Part shown: positions 1 to 7,538 of the stretch, one piece after another
Layout of the letters: the number at the start of each line of letters is the position of its first letter
Numbering within the stretch: position 1 is the first letter of the stretch
Assembly (NCBI RefSeq): GCF_900104665.1
Contig: NZ_LT629968.1
Coordinates: 424,328-488,327 of the forward strand
DNA: 64,000 nt
Direction: 5' to 3'
DNA from: Traorella massiliensis
GTDB lineage: Bacteria > Bacillota_I > Bacilli_A > Erysipelotrichales > Erysipelotrichaceae
Position numbers and translations under genes: made by a program
Notes under the pieces: model-generated
Told to the model about the DNA's origin: nothing
The model's input: only the letters and a program-made list of their open reading frames with translations
Database searches by the model: none

Positions 1-131
1 AGGAAGTCAAGCGGCAAGCACTTTAGTGCGAGACGCCGTAGGGCAACGCTTGACGAGTGACTTGGATGCGATATTCCATATTTCTTTCATCGAATCAATA
101 GAAAACAACATGGCAATTTGCCATGTTGGAA
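1..131 (-). repeat. Structured leader repeat, copy 1 (cut by window edge)
   Basis: These 131 bases are identical to 2239-2369. The minus strand holds the core hairpin (GTCAAGCG pairing with CGCTTGAC, with GCAC-TAAA-GTGC inside) and, upstream of it, the 21-bp palindrome at 107-127. The gene it would lead lies beyond base 1, so only the distal part of the leader is seen. Further copies are at 2161, 3448, 4262 and 32300. Confidence 0.85.
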
Positions 132-183
132 TCTTAGATTACACAGATGCCTGTAAAAAAGAAAGCTGGGAGATTCCAACTTT

Positions 184-447
184 CTAAAATTCATAATGTG
201 TCCACATGCTGATGATCTTTACTATTTTTTTATCATCATCTACCTGATAGACAAGACGATGCTTGATATTGATTCTTCTGGAATAGGCAGATGACAGATC
301 GCCTTGCAGTTTTTCATAGCTTGGTGGTGTTGCATATGGATTTTGTTCTAAAAGATCGACCAATGCTTTTGCCTTTTTATCCAGATGAGCACTTTTTAAC
401 TTAGGAATTGCATTCACTGCATTTTTTGTGTATACAATTTTATACAT
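184..447 (-). CDS. YoeB/Txe-type mRNA interferase toxin
   Basis: The 87-residue length and the pattern YEKLQGDL (45-51), SRRI (56-59), HRLVY (63-67) and the C-terminal THY (83-85) match the RelE-superfamily YoeB/Txe toxins, which cleave mRNA at the ribosome. E45, R58 or R64 and H84 sit where the YoeB catalytic Glu, Arg and His are expected. It starts 3 nt after the stop of the antitoxin gene, so the two form a translationally linked operon in the usual order. The family is clear; toxicity is inferred. Confidence 0.93.
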   Translation of the reverse strand: MYKIVYTKNAVNAIPKLKSAHLDKKAKALVDLLEQNPYATPPSYEKLQGDLSSAYSRRINIKHRLVYQVDDDKKIVKIISMWTHYEF

Positions 448-450
448 ACA

Positions 451-699
451 TTACCATTCAACCTCATCGGAAGGGATACATTCTTCTACGGGGGTATTTA
501 TTCCTTCAATGATTTCTTCTTTCATGCCAGGAATGGAAGACAAGTATAAGGTTTCCATCAGACCGTTATATTCCTCCTCGCTAAGAAGCACGGCATTGCC
601 TTCCTTTGTGCTTATATTAACAGGTTCGTTATATTTTATTGTATTCTCCAGGATACTAAACATATTTTTTCTAAAATTAGTAGCATTTGTGTTAATCAT
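451..699 (-). CDS. YefM/Phd-family antitoxin
   Basis: A short acidic protein of 82 residues with the YefM/Phd N-terminal DNA-binding pattern (INTNATNFRKNMFSILE) and an acidic tail that would wrap the toxin. An in-frame GTG lies at 708, but a GAGGTG ribosome site overlaps it and is correctly spaced for ATG at 697-699, so 699 is preferred. The antitoxin should neutralise the downstream YoeB-like toxin and repress the shared promoter at 715-749. Confidence 0.9.
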   Translation of the reverse strand: MINTNATNFRKNMFSILENTIKYNEPVNISTKEGNAVLLSEEEYNGLMETLYLSSIPGMKEEIIEGINTPVEECIPSDEVEW

Positions 700-714
700 T
701 GCATTCACCTCACT

Positions 715-749
715 ATGTACATTATAACGTACATTTTACTATGTGTCAA
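715..749 (-). promoter_or_regulatory. Toxin-antitoxin promoter and candidate autoregulatory operator
   Basis: On the minus strand TTGACA (744-749) and TATAAT (721-726) are separated by 17 bp, a near-consensus sigma-A promoter. The -10 box lies inside an inverted repeat with ATGTAC (715-720) and GTACAT (729-734) arms. E. coli YefM is known to bind TGTACA-cored palindromes, so repression through this repeat is a reasonable inference. Confidence 0.8.
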
Positions 750-812
750 ATTATTTCATTTTAATGATAGTTTTTTGTACTCCATATTTCATTCATTGGA
801 TTGATAGAAAGC

Positions 813-833
813 AACATGGCAACTTGCCATGTT
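813..833. repeat. Dispersed 21-bp palindrome
   Basis: AACATGGCAA and TTGCCATGTT arms around a single C, between the ParB-like gene and the toxin-antitoxin promoter. It lies 16 bp from a second-class palindrome at 850-870. Confidence 0.85.
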
Positions 834-849
834 GGAACCTTAGAAAACA

Positions 850-870
850 TACCTGGCAATTTGCCAGGTA
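850..870. repeat. Dispersed 21-bp palindrome, CCTGG class
   Basis: TACCTGGCAA and TTGCCAGGTA arms around a single T, 18 bp beyond the stop of the ParB-like gene. The arms differ from the other class by a swap that keeps both arms complementary. Confidence 0.85.
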
Positions 871-888
871 GTTATTTTTAAGAATTTT

Positions 889-2154
889 TTATTTTTCCGC
901 TGAAGCAGGATATGATTTGTGTGTGCCGTCAAGGAGTTGATTTTCGGCTTCGCTTGGCTGATATCCTATGGAAATCAGAAATTTGTAATATTCATTCATC
1001 TGTTGTGCTTTTCTTTCATTGTATTCTCCGCTCCAGGAAGAATAGCATGAAAGAGGATGACTTTCTTCAAGTGAAGCAAATACAGTAGCTTCAAATACTT
1101 TCTCAGCGTTGTTTTTGTTTAAAGATTCTTTGATATCGCATTCTATGATTTTCTTGAAAAGTTTAGCATCGAATGAAGAATAACTTTTTGTTGAAAGAAT
1201 TTTAATAGCCTCAGTATAGAAAACATCACGATGTGAAGCAGTTTTATCGTTTAAGATATTTTTGATAAATTCTATTCTCGTCTGTTGTGCGGTTTTAAAT
1301 AGATTTTCTAGTTCTGTAATAATTTTATTTCGTTTTTCTTCCTTTTCTGCTTTGTCATTAACCTCTTCTTCACTGACAGATCCATAAACATTTATGCCAT
1401 AGGTACTTCTTGTATAAAGGTATTCTTTTCTTTCTTTGAAGCCTTCTTCCTTGACATCTTCTGGTGATCTATAGAATTGCAGGTAAGTGTATTTTTTTCT
1501 GTCTAGATCTCTGTCTTCTACTTTTTTAGCAAACAAGGCTATTTTCTTTTCAGTCTGATTGACTTTTTTTTCTATTTTTTCAGTTTCAATAGCACTGTTC
1601 AAATGATAGCGAAAATCAGTGGTTCCCATATACTGTAGAAGTTCTTTCTTGGTATCATCGTTTTTTACCTTTTCCAGATCAATATAATCCTGGATGGATG
1701 CTCCATTTACCACTGTTTTTTTGACTTCTTCTGCATCAAACTTAAGCATATTAAGGCGATGCTTGACTGTTTTCTTAGAGAAACCCGTCTGCTTGCTTAA
1801 TTCATCTTCAGTCATTCCCAAGTCCAGACACATCTGAAATCCCTGTGCCTGCTCATAGGGTGTCAAATCGCTTCTCTGCATATTTTCAAGGAGCATGGTT
1901 GCCTGCTGTTGCTTCTCATCCATATTGGAAACAACACAAGGAAGTTCTTTCAGTCCTGCTTTTTTTGCCGCCGCAAGACGACGATTTCCAATTACGACAA
2001 AATACCCGTCATCATCTGTTTTTGGAACAACCGTTAGATTCTGCATAACACCATTCGCAAGAATGCTTTCAGTCAGTTCGCTTAAATTTCCTAAATCCTG
2101 TCTAGGATTTTTCGGATGAGAATAAAGCTTGTCGATAGAAATGTTAGTAATCAT
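889..2154 (-). CDS. ParB/KorB-like DNA-binding protein
   Basis: This 421-residue protein has a ParB N-terminal domain with GNRRL (56-60) and the ENMQRSDLTPYEQA box (90-103), followed by a helix-turn-helix at about 115-137 (TEDELSKQTGFSKKTVKHRL). The C-terminal 250 residues are charged and probably helical, unlike compact chromosomal ParB. GGAGGATAATTC precedes the ATG. No ParA is adjacent; the element's ParA/ParB pair is at 34-36 kb. It may be a KorB-like global regulator or partition protein, and is a candidate to read the dispersed palindromes. Its own leader is repeat copy 2. Confidence 0.85.
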   Translation of the reverse strand: MITNISIDKLYSHPKNPRQDLGNLSELTESILANGVMQNLTVVPKTDDDGYFVVIGNRRLAAAKKAGLKELPCVVSNMDEKQQQATMLLENMQRSDLTPYEQAQGFQMCLDLGMTEDELSKQTGFSKKTVKHRLNMLKFDAEEVKKTVVNGASIQDYIDLEKVKNDDTKKELLQYMGTTDFRYHLNSAIETEKIEKKVNQTEKKIALFAKKVEDRDLDRKKYTYLQFYRSPEDVKEEGFKERKEYLYTRSTYGINVYGSVSEEEVNDKAEKEEKRNKIITELENLFKTAQQTRIEFIKNILNDKTASHRDVFYTEAIKILSTKSYSSFDAKLFKKIIECDIKESLNKNNAEKVFEATVFASLEESHPLSCYSSWSGEYNERKAQQMNEYYKFLISIGYQPSEAENQLLDGTHKSYPASAEK

Positions 2155-2160
2155 GAATTA

Positions 2161-2369
2161 TCCTCCTCTGCGGTATGGTAGCCGCTAACTTAAGTAAGGC
2201 TCATGTACCTTACACTTTCTTCGAATAGCAGCTGAGGAAGGAAGTCAAGCGGCAAGCACTTTAGTGCGAGACGCCGTAGGGCAACGCTTGACGAGTGACT
2301 TGGATGCGATATTCCATATTTCTTTCATCGAATCAATAGAAAACAACATGGCAATTTGCCATGTTGGAA
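2161..2369 (-). ncRNA. Candidate structured leader RNA, copy 2 (upstream of parB-like gene)
   Basis: Read on the minus strand: palindrome (2345-2365), core hairpin (arms 2285-2292 and 2244-2251), distal hairpin GTAAGG/CCTTAC (arms 2208-2213 and 2194-2199), then a proximal hairpin GCGG-CTACCATA-CCGC (2170-2185) directly before the AGAGGAGG ribosome site of the gene at 2154. Copy 5 has GTGG/CCAC in the proximal stem, a compensating change. Whether it acts as RNA is inferred. Confidence 0.65.
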
Positions 2370-2400
2370 CCTTAGATAGAATGAGAAACGATACTACATA

Positions 2401-2430
2401 AAAGCAGGTGGCTGTATTTCCACCCGCTTT
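2401..2430 (-). terminator. Hairpin after the 194-residue gene
   Basis: Arms AAAGCGGGTGG and CCACCTGCTTT on the minus strand pair fully with one G-U; on the plus strand the same position would be a mismatch. This supports use downstream of the minus-strand gene ending at 2448. The T-run after the stem is short. Confidence 0.5.
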
Positions 2431-2447
2431 CTGTAGATTTTTTTTCT

Positions 2448-3032
2448 TTATAGCTTTTTTTCATCTTCTTTATCTGCGTTTGATTTGCTAGAATCCATCG
2501 CTGATTCATTCAAATTTTCTGCAAAATTCAGGAAATTAGTTTTGATATCTTTAAGTCTACTGAACTCATACTCGATTCGACTTTTGAGACTTCTTCCATC
2601 TATTGCTTCCTCATAAAAATATCCCTGTAAAGGACACCCCGGACTAATTTCAGCTTCTTCATAAGGCACCGGTTTTTCAACGATCTTGATCGGATACTTT
2701 AATTTCACCTGGTCTTCATAGTAGCATGCCAGATCAATGCCTATGTTCCTTATTTCATCATCAGGAAGCCAGTTTCCGTTAGTATCTTTGCAACTATCTG
2801 GTACATTCCATTTTGCGACCAGTGCATAAACATCCTCTCCATCGAATCTTCCATAACCATCATAGCTATCCTCTTCATATGGTTTACCAAACGGATTGAG
2901 CAAATATACCTTTTCACCAGGCATAATCACCCATTCTTTATTCTTTCCTAATGAATTAATCAAACTTGAATCAACATATATATTTGCGATGCTCTTTCTT
3001 GTATCGCTCGTGCACCAACTAAAAAAACCCAT
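2448..3032 (-). CDS. Hypothetical element protein, MGFFSW start
   Basis: A protein of 194 residues that I cannot assign to a named family. It begins MGFFSWCTSDTRKSI and has many aromatic and acidic residues (a GKPYEEDSYDGYGRFDGEDVY stretch near 50-70) and a charged Ser/Lys/Glu tail. An in-frame GTG exists at 3044, but AAGGAAG then overlaps it; ATG at 3032 has an 11-nt spacing and is preferred. It sits between leader copy 2 and an SSB gene, so it is probably an accessory gene of the conjugative element. Confidence 0.7.
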   Translation of the reverse strand: MGFFSWCTSDTRKSIANIYVDSSLINSLGKNKEWVIMPGEKVYLLNPFGKPYEEDSYDGYGRFDGEDVYALVAKWNVPDSCKDTNGNWLPDDEIRNIGIDLACYYEDQVKLKYPIKIVEKPVPYEEAEISPGCPLQGYFYEEAIDGRSLKSRIEYEFSRLKDIKTNFLNFAENLNESAMDSSKSNADKEDEKKL

Positions 3033-3129
3033 AAATAGTAACACTTCCTTTCATTTTCGTTTTAATCGTTTAGAGTGTGTTCATCGTCATTTAAAATAAA
3101 CATGATATCTTTTGTATCAAGGCTTCTTT

Positions 3130-3441
3130 TCAGGAAAGAAAAGAAACCTTTTCAGCAACAAATTTATAAACAATGTATTTTCTTTCGTCTTGGTTTTTCA
3201 AAGATGACTGAATTTTTCCTTGAATGCTGACAAAATCGCCTGCTTTACAATTTTCAAAAATGATATCAGCCATTCCATGAAACACTTCGATTTCAACAAT
3301 ATCTGTTTCATAAATTCCTTCATAATTGCGATAATTTCGTTCGCATTCAATGGCTAAATTCAAATACCTGATTCCATTCTGATTTGCCTTCATTTCTCCA
3401 ATACTTCTGATTTTCCCTTCTAAAATAAATGTGTTAATCAT
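3130..3441 (-). CDS. ssb: Single-stranded DNA-binding protein, short form
   Basis: A 103-residue OB-fold protein of the SSB family: FILEGKIRSIG near the start, then a central RNYEGIYETDIVEIEVF strand region and AGDFVSIQGKIQS (about 67-79). It lacks the acidic tail that recruits partners in housekeeping SSB, which is usual for element-encoded forms. It would coat single-stranded DNA during transfer or replication. It is preceded by leader copy 3 and by GAGAGG before the ATG. A related gene lies at 7199. Confidence 0.85.
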   Translation of the reverse strand: MINTFILEGKIRSIGEMKANQNGIRYLNLAIECERNYRNYEGIYETDIVEIEVFHGMADIIFENCKAGDFVSIQGKIQSSLKNQDERKYIVYKFVAEKVSFLS

Positions 3442-3447
3442 AAAATA

Positions 3448-3664
3448 CCTCTCTTTCTTTAGGGGGTTGCCCTGTTTATGATGTAAGACCTTTTTATATG
3501 TGCCTTACACTTTCTTCGAATAGCAGCTGAGGAAGGAAGTCAAGCGGCAAGCACTTTAGTGCGAGACGCCGTAGGGCAACGCTTGACGAGTGACTTGGAT
3601 GCGATATTCCATATTTCTTTCATAGGATTAATAGAAAACAACATGGCAATTTGCCATGTTGGAA
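3448..3664 (-). ncRNA. Candidate structured leader RNA, copy 3 (upstream of ssb)
   Basis: The core (3534-3664) nearly repeats copies 1 and 2 and ends with the palindrome at 3640-3660. Nearer the gene the primary sequence has changed, yet two hairpins remain: GTAAG/CTTAC and AGGG-CAACC-CCCT, the latter just before the ribosome site. Conservation of form without sequence is the main support for a structured leader. Confidence 0.6.
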
Positions 3665-3677
3665 CCTTAGAAGAAAC

Positions 3678-3698
3678 TACCTGGCAACTTGCCAGGTA
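3678..3698. repeat. Dispersed 21-bp palindrome, CCTGG class
   Basis: TACCTGGCAA and TTGCCAGGTA arms around C, between the small gene ending at 3724 and leader copy 3, 17 bp from the ATGG-class palindrome at 3640-3660. Confidence 0.85.
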
Positions 3699-3723
3699 TA
3701 TTTCTGATAGAAAGAAAATAATT

Positions 3724-3867
3724 TTACAATTTGAAAGAACGAATATCATCGAGAATTTCAATGAGGCATTTTTCATAATTTTCTGCAATCGATTTCCAGT
3801 CGCCTTCAGTAGCAAGCACTTTTTCAATTTTCTGTGCCAGTTCTAGGAATATATTGCTTTGTTTCAT
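3724..3867 (-). CDS. Small 47-residue protein translationally coupled to upstream gene
   Basis: An open frame starting with ATG at 3865-3867 overlaps the TGA of the preceding gene (3864-3866) in an ATGA junction, typical of coupled translation. The product begins MKQSNIFLELAQKIEK and is predicted largely helical and amphipathic (WKSIAENYEKCLIEILDDI). I recognise no family. The coupling suggests it works with the 131-residue protein encoded upstream. Confidence 0.6.
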   Translation of the reverse strand: MKQSNIFLELAQKIEKVLATEGDWKSIAENYEKCLIEILDDIRSFKL

Positions 3868-4259
3868 GCTGTTCTTAATAGACCTCCCATATTTTCCTCA
3901 ATACCGATTGCTCCGTATTCTGAACAGTTATCATCGTCTAAATTCAATACATAGGCATACGGGTATCCCATTGTCAATACTTGTCTGTCGTCTGACCATT
4001 CTTCAATATGCTGGCTGATGTAAAGAAGTGAGAGACATTCACCAAATTCAAAAAAGTTGTGAATAACGTGATAAACAACGTTCCCAGTTGTTTCTTCCCA
4101 ATTTCGAATTAGGCTAGTATAATCTGGTTCGATTTCAAAAAGAAAGCTGTGAACGGATTGAAGAATTTCTCCTTCTAGAAAGGCTTCTTCTACACATTTG
4201 TCGAGATTAAGAAGCTTGATTCTTTCAATCGCCTCTTTTTTCTGCAAGTTTTTATCCAT
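3864..4259 (-). CDS. Hypothetical 131-residue element protein
   Basis: An acidic, mixed alpha/beta protein with no family I can name; it carries a helical N-terminus and a C-terminal acidic run (LNLDDDNCSEYGAIGIEE). A strong GGAGGAG ribosome site precedes the ATG and leader copy 4 lies directly upstream, so it is expressed under the same leader as the parB-like and ssb genes. Its stop overlaps the start of a 47-residue gene. A plasmid accessory role is inferred from position only. Confidence 0.7.
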   Translation of the reverse strand: MDKNLQKKEAIERIKLLNLDKCVEEAFLEGEILQSVHSFLFEIEPDYTSLIRNWEETTGNVVYHVIHNFFEFGECLSLLYISQHIEEWSDDRQVLTMGYPYAYVLNLDDDNCSEYGAIGIEENMGGLLRTA

Positions 4260-4261
4260 GA

Positions 4262-4471
4262 TTTCTCCTCCTCTGCGGTATGGTAGCCGCTAACTTAAGT
4301 AAGGCTCATGTACCTTACACTTTCTTTGAATCAGCAGCCGAGGAGGGAAGTCAAGCGGCAAGCACTTTAGTGCGAGACGCCGTAGGGCAACGCTTGACGA
4401 GCGACTTGGATGCGATATTCCATACTTCTTTGTAAATATAAAGAAAAAAACATGGCATTTCATCTGCCATG
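4262..4471 (-). ncRNA. Candidate structured leader RNA, copy 4
   Basis: Contains the core repeat from 4345, a distal hairpin (GTAAGG 4299-4304, CCTTAC 4313-4318) and the proximal GCGG/CCGC hairpin (4275-4290) just before the ribosome site of the 131-residue gene. The palindrome at its far end is degenerate here (CATGGCA, 7-nt spacer, TGCCATG; 4451-4471). Nothing else is seen between 4472 and 4549. Confidence 0.6.
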
Positions 4472-4549
4472 CTGATTGAATAGATAAAGTGTATATAAGT
4501 GTTAAAGAAATATTCATTTTATTGAAAAGCAACAGAAAGTAGTTGGATG

Positions 4550-5932
4550 TTATCTACATTTAGTCCGTTCTTCAGCTAATACTTCAATTTTGTTTTCAAT
4601 AAATGTTATTGCATCCATCTGTTCCAGATCGGATTTAGAAATCTCAAATTCTTCAACGAACCCTTCATTGCTGTCATAAATTTTACATATTCCGCCGTTT
4701 TCGTCATCGCCGCGATACTCGTACTGGTAGCCAAAAAGTTCGTCACGAATTGTATCCTGCACCGGATCATTAAGATTTACAGTCTTATTTTGTTCTACCA
4801 CTCGAATGAGATCTCTTGAACGTTCCTGTACAAATGATTCGATCACTTGTAGTCTTTCATCTTCAAAATTGTACAGATCATGCTTTTTAAAATGAAAATC
4901 GAATAACTGGCGTAGCTTTCTTATATCCTGTCGGCTGCAGAAAAGCGAAACAAGCTCATCATGAGGACGTCCTAATGCAGAATAACTGTGATCTTTGATA
5001 TACTGTTCAACTTTACTGTTATCCAGGATATCTTTATTTGACAGATGCGAGAGCAAGGAGATCCCGTGATCGAATAGAGGCGCCATCTTTTCATATTGAT
5101 TTGTTTCATTGTTTTTTAGGAAACCAAAGTTACCAAAGTGACGATCTTCATTCAATAAAACAGCATCCAGAAGGATCATATCTTTGAATGAATCATAAGC
5201 ATTATTTTTTTTGATTGCTTCTACAAGGGAAGTTAGCGTACCATCCTGCAGAAGCTTGCCAATAGGAACAAATGAATGATCCAAAGAAGTAAAATTACGG
5301 CACGTGCTTGCCAGAATGTTTTTCCATTTTTCAAGGTTATATGTGACATGCTCTATCCCCATAGCTTCAGCAACCTGTGCCGCATAATATTCAGTATATG
5401 GCTCGTTGCCCCCGTTTGAAAATTCTAAAGGATTTGTACCGCCTTTATATAGATAGAGGGAACTGTCGATCCTTCTCCAGCATTTAGGAAGCATTCCATT
5501 GGTCGTCATTTCAGGGCTTGGCGATAATTCTTTGATCGTATCGCTGTATCCTGTAAAAGCAACAAGACTTAATGCTTCAGAAAAGCTGTTTTCATAAAGA
5601 TTATATTCTCTGAAAGTACCGGAGAATTCTTTTTTTGTTACCCAGTAAACATCATTGACGCTAAGTCCCAGGCAAACATCAAGAAGACCTGCCAGATCAT
5701 GTCTTTGCAGCCCTTGAGAAGACAGGATTTCTTCAACAAAAGTTCGATTTCTCGGAATCATTCTTCTTCTTAGCCACTCAAGAAGAGAATCGTTATTATA
5801 AACTTTTTCTGGATAGTCATCTTTAGCCTCACTCATTGAAACTATGCTGACAGAGTAATCGCCTAATTCATTTTTATTTAATTCGAATTCGATAAGCAGC
5901 ATATCTTTTTTCTTTAACTGATATCTAGCCAA
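4550..5932 (-). CDS. HipA-like Ser/Thr kinase domain protein
   Basis: The central region carries a HipA-type kinase signature: YKGG with K163 (ATP lysine), then LLNEDRHFGNFGF with D263 as candidate catalytic base, then APLFDHG with D288 as metal ligand. The start is set by AAGGAGGTGG followed 5 nt later by TTG at 5930-5932; an upstream in-frame ATG at 5989 would place this strong ribosome site inside the gene. The product is 460 residues. No HipB-like partner is adjacent, so a toxin-antitoxin role is uncertain; kinase-like signalling or defence is possible. Confidence 0.8.
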   Translation of the reverse strand: MARYQLKKKDMLLIEFELNKNELGDYSVSIVSMSEAKDDYPEKVYNNDSLLEWLRRRMIPRNRTFVEEILSSQGLQRHDLAGLLDVCLGLSVNDVYWVTKKEFSGTFREYNLYENSFSEALSLVAFTGYSDTIKELSPSPEMTTNGMLPKCWRRIDSSLYLYKGGTNPLEFSNGGNEPYTEYYAAQVAEAMGIEHVTYNLEKWKNILASTCRNFTSLDHSFVPIGKLLQDGTLTSLVEAIKKNNAYDSFKDMILLDAVLLNEDRHFGNFGFLKNNETNQYEKMAPLFDHGISLLSHLSNKDILDNSKVEQYIKDHSYSALGRPHDELVSLFCSRQDIRKLRQLFDFHFKKHDLYNFEDERLQVIESFVQERSRDLIRVVEQNKTVNLNDPVQDTIRDELFGYQYEYRGDDENGGICKIYDSNEGFVEEFEISKSDLEQMDAITFIENKIEVLAEERTKCR

Positions 5933-6131
5933 TGAAACCACCTCCTTATTAATAATAGATCTCTTTTTCTGCATTTTAGCATAATTCATTTATAGATGCA
6001 ATGAAACATATTGTTATGGAATTTAATAAAGAAAAGATATTTTTTCTCCAGCAAGCATATAGGCAATATACTCTTTTTTATCTTTTACAGAAAACGATGT
6101 AATTTGCTGAGTGGAAATATTAAAAGAAAGT

Positions 6132-6152
6132 TACCTGGCAATTTGCCAGGTA
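6132..6152. repeat. Dispersed 21-bp palindrome, CCTGG class
   Basis: TACCTGGCAA and TTGCCAGGTA around T, ending 3 bp from the stop codon of the TIR gene and separating it from the HipA-like gene. Confidence 0.85.
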
Positions 6153-6155
6153 TGA

Positions 6156-7181
6156 CTATTTATGATTCTTTATGTTATCTAAACCTCGAAGAATACTTTC
6201 TATTAATTCATTTTCCTCATTTATTGAGTAATACTTATATTGAGAAAGAGAAGGGAATATGCTGTCGGGATCAATATCATCCAGCTTTAGAATTCTCCAA
6301 TCTTTTTTATTCGCAACTACATTTGCAAATGCGGTTTTAAGTTCAGCTTTTGCATTTAATGACATTTCATAATTTTTGCTAATGATCAGCAGAACCATAT
6401 CACATTGCCATATTCCTTTCCTAATGGCCTCATGAAGATGCTCTCCTCCTTCAATATTCTTTTTATCTATCCATATATTTAAACCAATGTCTTCAAGATG
6501 ATCAACGATCCTTTGAACGATTTCATTATCTTTCCAGGAATAGGATATGAATAATTTTGGCTGATATTCAGGAGTCAAATGAAAACCTCTTTGTTCTAGT
6601 TCCGAATCTTCTAAAAAGTAAAAGAGTTCCTGAAAAGATAATCTAATATATTCTTCATCAGCTTTATGGTGAAGGCTGCAGCAATTCCATAGCCTTGATT
6701 TCATTTCTTCAAATAGATCCTTCAATGTTTTATCTGAATAAAGGACGATACCACATGAATTTAAATAATTTCGGATTGCTTCAATTTTATTTTGGTCTTC
6801 AGCAACCAGTGCAACTAATGAATCCAGTTTTCCTGGAATATTATTGACGCATAATAAACAAAGATCATTTTCTGATAGTCTGCTGTTAATCCAGTGTACA
6901 GTCTTGATATATTCTGTTCGGGATCCATAGGGAATTTTAAAATAGTGCATTTTACGAGTCATTAGAAATCTCCTTGAAATCATTACGTTATTATTATATA
7001 TCACTACGGGAAAAAAAGGAGACTCTTTTAATTCGAGAAATGATAGAAATCCTATAAAATGAAACAAGTATGAATTGGAATTGTTTTGCTTTTCCAAACA
7101 TATTATATAGTCTTCAGAACAGACATCTGATTTTATTTTATCAAAATTCCTGTAAAATAAATCTTCGGAAATATTTTTCAT
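6156..7181 (-). CDS. TIR-domain protein with uncharacterised N-terminal domain
   Basis: Residues 208-320 form a TIR domain: KLFISYSWKDNEIVQRIV opens it, followed by NIWIDKKNIEGG and DMVLLIISKNYEMS. E280 in LNAKAEL occupies the usual catalytic glutamate position for NAD-cleaving TIR enzymes. Residues 1-200 match no domain I know and could be a sensor. Bacterial TIR proteins often act as anti-phage effectors that deplete NAD. It follows an SSB gene by 17 nt and precedes the HipA-like gene; defence or inter-element competition is inferred, not shown. Confidence 0.85.
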   Translation of the reverse strand: MKNISEDLFYRNFDKIKSDVCSEDYIICLEKQNNSNSYLFHFIGFLSFLELKESPFFPVVIYNNNVMISRRFLMTRKMHYFKIPYGSRTEYIKTVHWINSRLSENDLCLLCVNNIPGKLDSLVALVAEDQNKIEAIRNYLNSCGIVLYSDKTLKDLFEEMKSRLWNCCSLHHKADEEYIRLSFQELFYFLEDSELEQRGFHLTPEYQPKLFISYSWKDNEIVQRIVDHLEDIGLNIWIDKKNIEGGEHLHEAIRKGIWQCDMVLLIISKNYEMSLNAKAELKTAFANVVANKKDWRILKLDDIDPDSIFPSLSQYKYYSINEENELIESILRGLDNIKNHK

Positions 7182-7198
7182 AATTGGCTTTCATCCCG

Positions 7199-7513
7199 TT
7201 ATTTCAAGTAATTTATCTTTTCGCCAACAAGCGTATAGGCAATATACTCTTTTTTATCTTTCGTTTTTAAAGGAGTTGCCTGAATCCGTCCCTGAATACT
7301 GATCAGATCGCCATTTTTACAGTGTTCCATGATAGTTTCAGCGTTGGATTGCCATAGTTCTATCTCCATCAGGTCTATGTCATATTTTCCTTCTTTATTG
7401 GTAAAGTTTCTCTTAGATTCAACTTTGATTTTTAAAAATTTGGTACCATTTTCTGTTTGCTGCAATTTGCTTATTTTTTTTATTTTTCCTTCTATTACGA
7501 ATAGATTCAGCAT
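7199..7513 (-). CDS. ssb: Single-stranded DNA-binding protein, second short form
   Basis: A 104-residue SSB-like OB-fold protein resembling the one at 3130 (FVIEGKIKKIS, then GDLISIQGRIQA). GGGGAGTG is placed for ATG at 7511-7513, so the in-frame ATG 48 bases upstream is not used. It lacks an acidic tail. It sits between a hypothetical protein and the TIR gene in a tight run. Two divergent SSBs on one element suggest separate transfer and replication functions. Confidence 0.87.
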   Translation of the reverse strand: MLNLFVIEGKIKKISKLQQTENGTKFLKIKVESKRNFTNKEGKYDIDLMEIELWQSNAETIMEHCKNGDLISIQGRIQATPLKTKDKKEYIAYTLVGEKINYLK

Positions 7514-7538
7514 ATAATCACTCCCCTCTGTCTGGTGC

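Noticed and set aside
813-870. Palindromes as plain rho-independent terminators
   Set aside because: Most copies lack a T-run on either strand and many lie upstream of genes in operator position.
3540-3846. Frames on both strands across leader copy 3
   Set aside because: They read through the repeated hairpin leader, start without ribosome sites and are explained by the repeat plus the 47-residue gene.
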